Assembly (NCBI GenBank): GCA_900541505.1
Contig: UQKK01000001.1
Coordinates: 62,001 to 126,000, forward strand
Length of the DNA stretch: 64,000 nt
Source: an uncultured Ruminococcus sp.
Lineage (GTDB): Bacteria; Bacillota; Clostridia; Lachnospirales; Lachnospiraceae
Reading direction: 5' to 3'
Shown: positions 60,290 through 64,000 of the stretch, in pieces
How positions within the stretch are numbered: the stretch's first letter is position 1
How the letters are laid out: every line of letters begins with the position of its first letter
The notes under the pieces: model-generated
The model's input: only the letters and a program-made list of their open reading frames with translations
What the model was told of the DNA's origin: nothing
Databases searched by the model: none
Program-made: the position numbers and the translations under genes

Positions 60290-61709
60290 CGCAAATCTCG
60301 CGGAACTCTATCTGTGCCCCCTTTGCCTGCACATGGATGTTCGCGTTCTCCGGGTAATACCTGGTCGTAAATACGGCTGCTCCGTCATTGACGAATACTT
60401 CCACGGAGGAAACATCCGTGAGAATCCTCACGTTCTCGACGGTTTCCATCTTAGTATAGCGCAGCCTCCTGCCGCCGGATACAGAATTTTTGCTCTGATT
60501 TGTAAATCTCATTTCAAATCTTCCGTCCCGGTACTCCAGGATAAGTTCTTCCCCAAGGACAGCGCGGAACTGATTATCCTCAATTCCGTTTATCACGGCA
60601 TCATATACCGGATGGTCTTCCAACGCAAGCTCTCCCACACCGGAAATAATTTTCTTTTCCTGTTCTTCCAATTCCTGTACCGGTCTCTGGCGGATGACTC
60701 CGCCTTCTGTGTATATTTCTCTGGGGATGGTAAGGCAGTGCTGCCATCCTTCCTCCAAAGTACGGTTGGTGTATTCCTCACAGTCGGGCATTCCCATCCA
60801 GCCAATCTGGATGCGTCTCCCGTCTTCACTCACAAAACTCTGCGGGGCATAGTAGTCAAACCCGTAGTCCCACAGGCAATAGCTCCCCAGGCTGTACTCT
60901 GTGAGAATGTCCCCGTCTACCGTAAAATATCCGGACTGATAGACATTTCTGTCTTTCCATTCTTCTCCCTCAAGCCCCTGTAAAGAAGCGCCAAACAGCT
61001 TAACTCCACCTACTTCGTAGTAGTCCGGGCACTCCCACATATATCCGGACGGTCCTTTTGCCTCTATCCGGCTTTTGAACTTCCAGTTGTATAAATCTTT
61101 TGACTCGAAAATCAGCGCCTGCCCCGTATCTGCTTTTGTCCTCGCCCCCTGCAGCATGTAGTAGATTCCGTTTTCTTTCCATACCTTGGGGTCTCTCACA
61201 TGGAGAGTCAGGTCATCCGGATAGTCTTCATTTTTCATCAACAGCTTTTTCCGACCTAAATGAAATCCGTCCTCACTCTCCACCAGCACGGTATTGGATT
61301 GTCTGCCGCTGTTAATATAATCATCCCGGTCTTCCATCTTTACATTTCCGGTATAATACAGATACATCTTTTCGTTTTCAATCCATGCGCAGCCGGAATA
61401 TACTCCGTGACAGTCAAAGGGCTGGTCAGGATAAAGCGCAGCGCCCTGATATTCCCAGGAAATCATATCCCTGCTCGTGTAATGCCCCCACATTTTAAGT
61501 CCGCCCTGCGCGTCAAAAGGAGAATACTGGAAAAACACATGATATACGCCTTTAAACTGGCACAGACCATTGGGGTCATTGAGCCATCCGGTAGGCGGCA
61601 TCAGGTGAAATGTCTGGCGGAAACGCCCGCAGCCTGCTTTTCTTTTTTCCTCCGCCTCTCTCTCCTTTTCCGCTGTCAGATTCATCAAATCTCTTGTCAA
61701 TGTATTCAT
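60267..61709 (-). CDS. scrB: Sucrose-6-phosphate hydrolase (GH32)
   Basis: A 480-residue beta-fructofuranosidase that splits sucrose-6-phosphate to glucose-6-phosphate and fructose. The GH32 motifs are intact: WLNDPNG with nucleophile D45, FQYSPFDAQGG, RDPKVW, and MWECPDYYEV with the acid/base Glu; the beta-sandwich follows (RILTDVSSVEVFVNDG). ATG 61709 follows GATGAGGTAGACAGT. It is 74 nt downstream of the sucrose PTS gene, so both are made from one transcript. No signal peptide: cytoplasmic. Confidence 0.95.
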   Translation of the reverse strand: MNTLTRDLMNLTAEKEREAEEKRKAGCGRFRQTFHLMPPTGWLNDPNGLCQFKGVYHVFFQYSPFDAQGGLKMWGHYTSRDMISWEYQGAALYPDQPFDCHGVYSGCAWIENEKMYLYYTGNVKMEDRDDYINSGRQSNTVLVESEDGFHLGRKKLLMKNEDYPDDLTLHVRDPKVWKENGIYYMLQGARTKADTGQALIFESKDLYNWKFKSRIEAKGPSGYMWECPDYYEVGGVKLFGASLQGLEGEEWKDRNVYQSGYFTVDGDILTEYSLGSYCLWDYGFDYYAPQSFVSEDGRRIQIGWMGMPDCEEYTNRTLEEGWQHCLTIPREIYTEGGVIRQRPVQELEEQEKKIISGVGELALEDHPVYDAVINGIEDNQFRAVLGEELILEYRDGRFEMRFTNQSKNSVSGGRRLRYTKMETVENVRILTDVSSVEVFVNDGAAVFTTRYYPENANIHVQAKGAQIEFREICVTSSPSC

Positions 61710-61783
61710 ACTGTCTACCTCATCATGCTTTCATATCCATGATTTTTCGTTTTATAACTGCGGTTCCCTGTCCACAATTTCTT

Positions 61784-63784
61784 CTATTTTTTCAGTGCCA
61801 GGATTACAGAATCCGCTGTCACATCCCCAGGCTCTGCTTTTTTAATCTCGCTGTATTCATCCGCATTTGTAAGGATAACCATCGTCGTTGCCGGATATCC
61901 TGCCTGCTTTATGACATCTAAGTCCGCCTCGATGAGCACGTCCCCTTTCTGTACTTTTGCGCCGTCCGCAACTTTTTTGGTAAATCCTTTTCCATCCAGC
62001 TTCACAGTATCCACACCCACATGTATCAGAAGCTCCCCGCCTGTCGGCGTTGTCATACACACGGCATGACCGGTATCGAAAATGTTGATAACTTCCCCAT
62101 CGCAGGGCGCCAGAATCTTTCCATTGGATGGTTCCACCGGGATTGTCGTCCCAAGCATCTCGGATGCGAACGTCTCGTCACTCACTTCTGTAAGCGGAAT
62201 CAGCTTTCCTTCCACCGGAGTCACCAGTTCTTCTGAAGATGTGTTTCCACCTCCAAGCGCTGCGGAGTCCGCCGTATGATTTTCCGTCTCTGCTGACTCT
62301 GCCGCAGTGTTTCCTGCAATACTGCCCTGTACCTCGTTTCCTTCGCTGCCGCTCAGCATCGGAGTCCCCTCACTATTCTGCCTTGCGCTCTCCTTTCCAT
62401 TCTTCACTTGGTCTTTGTAGAGGACAAAGGAAAGAGCGAAAGCCACGCCGACAGCAATCAGCATTTCAATGATATATTGTACCGGTTCCTCCAGACACAG
62501 AAGAATACCAAAGATACCTGTAACGCCTGTTCCCTTGGCTCCAAGCTGTACGATAGAAGCATAGAGCGCGCCGCATCCACCGCCGATACATCCTGCGATA
62601 AATGGTTTTAAAAATCTTAAGTTCACGCCGAAGATTGCCGGCTCTGTGATTCCCATAAATGCACTCAAAGAAGAAGGAAGTGCCAAGGACTTGATTTTCT
62701 TATCCTTTGACTTCACTGCTACCGCCAGCGCTGCCGCTCCCTGGGCGATGTTCGCCGCACTCGCAAGAGGGAGCCAATATGTAACGCCATACTGCGCAAT
62801 CTGGCCGATGTCAATGGCTGTATACATCTGATGGATACCTGTGACAACGGTAGGCGCGTACAGAGAACCCATGACCAGACTTCCCAGTCCCAGCGGAAGG
62901 GTCAGAAGCCACTGGATTCCGCCGAGAATTGCATTCTCTGCCCAGACGAAAACCGGACCGATGACGGACAGTGTCAGATATCCTGTCACAAACACACTAA
63001 CAAGAGGCGTGACAAACAAGTCCAGGACTTCCGGGACAATCTTATGGAGCTTCTTCTCAATCACAGAGAGTACCCACACTGCGATGACCACCGGAATCAC
63101 ATGCCCCTGGTATCCCACCATGTCAATATCATACAACCCGAAGAACACGGACTGTGTCTGCTGTACCCCTTCTGTAGCGACAGTGTATGCGTTCTGCAAA
63201 CTGGGATTAATCATAATCATGCCGATAACTGCTCCCAGATACGGATTTGCGCCAAATGCCTTCGCCGCTGAAAACGCAATCAATATCTGCAGGAAGGTGT
63301 ATGCCGTGTTGCTGAACAGATTGGCAAATACATAAATGGAACTGCTCGTATCCATGCTGAGGAAACCGTTGTTAATCATGAAATCCAGAGAATTCATGAT
63401 TCCCATGAGAAATCCGCTCGCCACGATTGCAGGTATGATAGGCACGAAAATATCTCCCAAAAGCTTGATTGCCCTCAGAAATATATTCTGCTTCTGGGCT
63501 GCCGCCTCTTTTGCCTCCGCTTTGGAGCTGGCTGTAATCCCCGCAATCGAGATAAACTCATCAAACACCTTGTTTACCGTGCCTGTCCCCAGGATAATCT
63601 GGAGCTGCCCGGATGCCTCAAACACTCCTTTGACACCGTCAATATTCTCCAGGGCTTCTTTGTCTGCCTTGCTGTTGTCCGCGATGACCAGACGGAGCCT
63701 TGTCGCACAGTGTGCGGCAGATACAATATTCTTACTCCCGCCAATCTGACCCAGGATATCCTGCGCTGTTTTCCTGTAATCCAT
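61784..63784 (-). CDS. scrA: Sucrose-type PTS transporter, EIIBCA fusion
   Basis: A 666-residue PTS permease that imports and phosphorylates sucrose. EIIB is first (phospho-Cys C26 in AAHCATRLRLVI), then the EIIC membrane domain of ten helices (SGFLMGIMNSLDFMINNG, PSSLSAFMGITEPAIFGV), a linker rich in Ser/Glu/Asn, and a glucose-type EIIA with phospho-His at 588 (LLIHVGVDTVKLDGKGF). GITEPAIFGV is the usual sugar-site motif. ATG 63784 follows GGAAGGGAGATATGAC. A large operator lies upstream and the repressor gene next. A related beta-glucoside or trehalose substrate is unlikely because of the partner scrB. Confidence 0.93.
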   Translation of the reverse strand: MDYRKTAQDILGQIGGSKNIVSAAHCATRLRLVIADNSKADKEALENIDGVKGVFEASGQLQIILGTGTVNKVFDEFISIAGITASSKAEAKEAAAQKQNIFLRAIKLLGDIFVPIIPAIVASGFLMGIMNSLDFMINNGFLSMDTSSSIYVFANLFSNTAYTFLQILIAFSAAKAFGANPYLGAVIGMIMINPSLQNAYTVATEGVQQTQSVFFGLYDIDMVGYQGHVIPVVIAVWVLSVIEKKLHKIVPEVLDLFVTPLVSVFVTGYLTLSVIGPVFVWAENAILGGIQWLLTLPLGLGSLVMGSLYAPTVVTGIHQMYTAIDIGQIAQYGVTYWLPLASAANIAQGAAALAVAVKSKDKKIKSLALPSSLSAFMGITEPAIFGVNLRFLKPFIAGCIGGGCGALYASIVQLGAKGTGVTGIFGILLCLEEPVQYIIEMLIAVGVAFALSFVLYKDQVKNGKESARQNSEGTPMLSGSEGNEVQGSIAGNTAAESAETENHTADSAALGGGNTSSEELVTPVEGKLIPLTEVSDETFASEMLGTTIPVEPSNGKILAPCDGEVINIFDTGHAVCMTTPTGGELLIHVGVDTVKLDGKGFTKKVADGAKVQKGDVLIEADLDVIKQAGYPATTMVILTNADEYSEIKKAEPGDVTADSVILALKK

Positions 63785-63827
63785 GTCATATCTCCCTTCC
63801 TTATTTTAACTACTTTTTTCTTCACAA

Positions 63828-63872
63828 TATCATTTACATGTGAAATCGATTTCATATCACATGTAAATGATA
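63828..63872 (-). promoter_or_regulatory. Operator of the sucrose operon: nested palindromes with cre
   Basis: A perfect 16-bp inverted repeat, arms 63828-63843 and 63857-63872, spaced by 13 nt. Inside it, overlapping one arm, is the perfect 14-bp palindrome TGAAATCGATTTCA (63841-63854), which matches the cre consensus TGWAANCGNTNWCA at all positions and equally a LacI/ScrR operator. It lies 44-88 nt before the PTS start codon. Confidence 0.8.
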
Positions 63873-63874
63873 AG

Positions 63875-63903
63875 AAAAAAAATGCCATTTGTAAAGATGG
63901 CAT
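63875..63903 (-). terminator. Terminator of the sucrose repressor gene
   Basis: ATGCCAT (63882-63888) pairs with ATGGCAT (63897-63903), followed on the minus strand by eight Ts. On the plus strand the stem is followed by TTTTC, so it may also stop opposite transcripts. It separates the repressor gene from the scrA operator. Confidence 0.8.
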
Positions 63904-63932
63904 TTTTCATAAGATTATACTTTATTTTTTGT

Positions 63933-64000
63933 CTATATTGCACGAACAGAGTCCACAAAGCGAAATCCCAGTTTTATTTCCATCGGTATCTTCTCGCCCC
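63933..64000 (-). CDS. LacI-family sucrose operon repressor, C-terminal fragment (gene continues beyond window)
   Basis: The minus-strand frame at the window edge gives GEKIPMEIKLGFRFVDSVRA and Ile before TAG 63933. A C-terminus of this form (PMEI-x-GF-x-V-x-x-SVR) is typical of LacI/GalR regulators. Its position directly upstream of a terminator and the scrA operator suggests the ScrR/SacR repressor. Only 22 codons are seen. Confidence 0.55.
   Translation of the reverse strand, partial: GEKIPMEIKLGFRFVDSVRAI

Overview
The window looks like a chromosomal segment of an anaerobic Firmicute, most likely a gut Lachnospiraceae. The signs are strict Shine-Dalgarno starts (AGGAGG-type), several OmpR-type two-component systems beside FtsX-type ABC exporters, the [FeFe]-hydrogenase maturation set hydE-hydG-hydF with its TM1266-type regulator, a Gram-positive style tmRNA tag, and a CIRCE-controlled Hsp20. 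No rRNA, CRISPR array, prophage or intact insertion sequence is visible. The taxonomic call is inference from gene content; no 16S is present.

Layout: 1-439 is the start of a PTS IIC-like protein cut by the window edge, followed by a 62-bp palindromic tandem repeat. 737-5686 (minus) is a response regulator, kinase, ABC ATPase and permease operon. 6179-9792 (minus) is a three-part exporter (ATPase, CARDB-like surface protein, MacB-type permease). 10033-17465 holds tRNA-Gly(CCC) and a pentose/deoxypentose catabolic block: LacI regulator, ABC transporter, mutarotase, ribokinase, and divergent deoC, with two operator-like palindromes between rbsK and deoC. 17635-21917 (minus) is an unusual coupled operon of response regulator, kinase, hisH, hisF and ung. 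22069-26169 is an ATPase plus a giant coiled-coil FtsX permease; 26383-28494 is an MFS transporter and a zinc-dependent phospholipase C-like protein. 28712-29054 is ssrA (tmRNA).

29219-32660 is the most plastic stretch: three zinc-ribbon membrane proteins (two sharing a 199-bp identical 5' region, one carrying a G6 frameshift), gene remnants, an orphan small protein and two copies of a palindrome-rich repeat. 32542-36857 (plus) is the hydrogenase maturation operon preceded by a terminator with mutually exclusive pairings, a likely attenuator. 36851-48705 contains a CPBP protease, another two-component system, a DedA/glycosyltransferase/acyltransferase operon, DUF624-xpt, tRNA-Gly(TCC), a Crp/Fnr regulator divergent from a ferredoxin, a MATE pump and a YczE-type membrane protein. 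48789-51528 is a MocR regulator divergent from azlCD.

52514-60089 (minus) is the strongest candidate for a coherent little-described system: one tight operon encoding an EAL phosphodiesterase, a membrane GGDEF cyclase with a C-terminal cysteine cluster, a GT2-GtrA fusion, a BcsA-like synthase with a C-terminal PilZ domain, and a polytopic GT-C-like protein. It carries c-di-GMP synthesis, degradation, reception and the glycan polymerase in one transcript. 60267-64000 (minus) is a sucrose operon: LacI-type repressor (partial), PTS EIIBCA, and sucrose-6-phosphate hydrolase, with a 45-bp operator containing nested palindromes.
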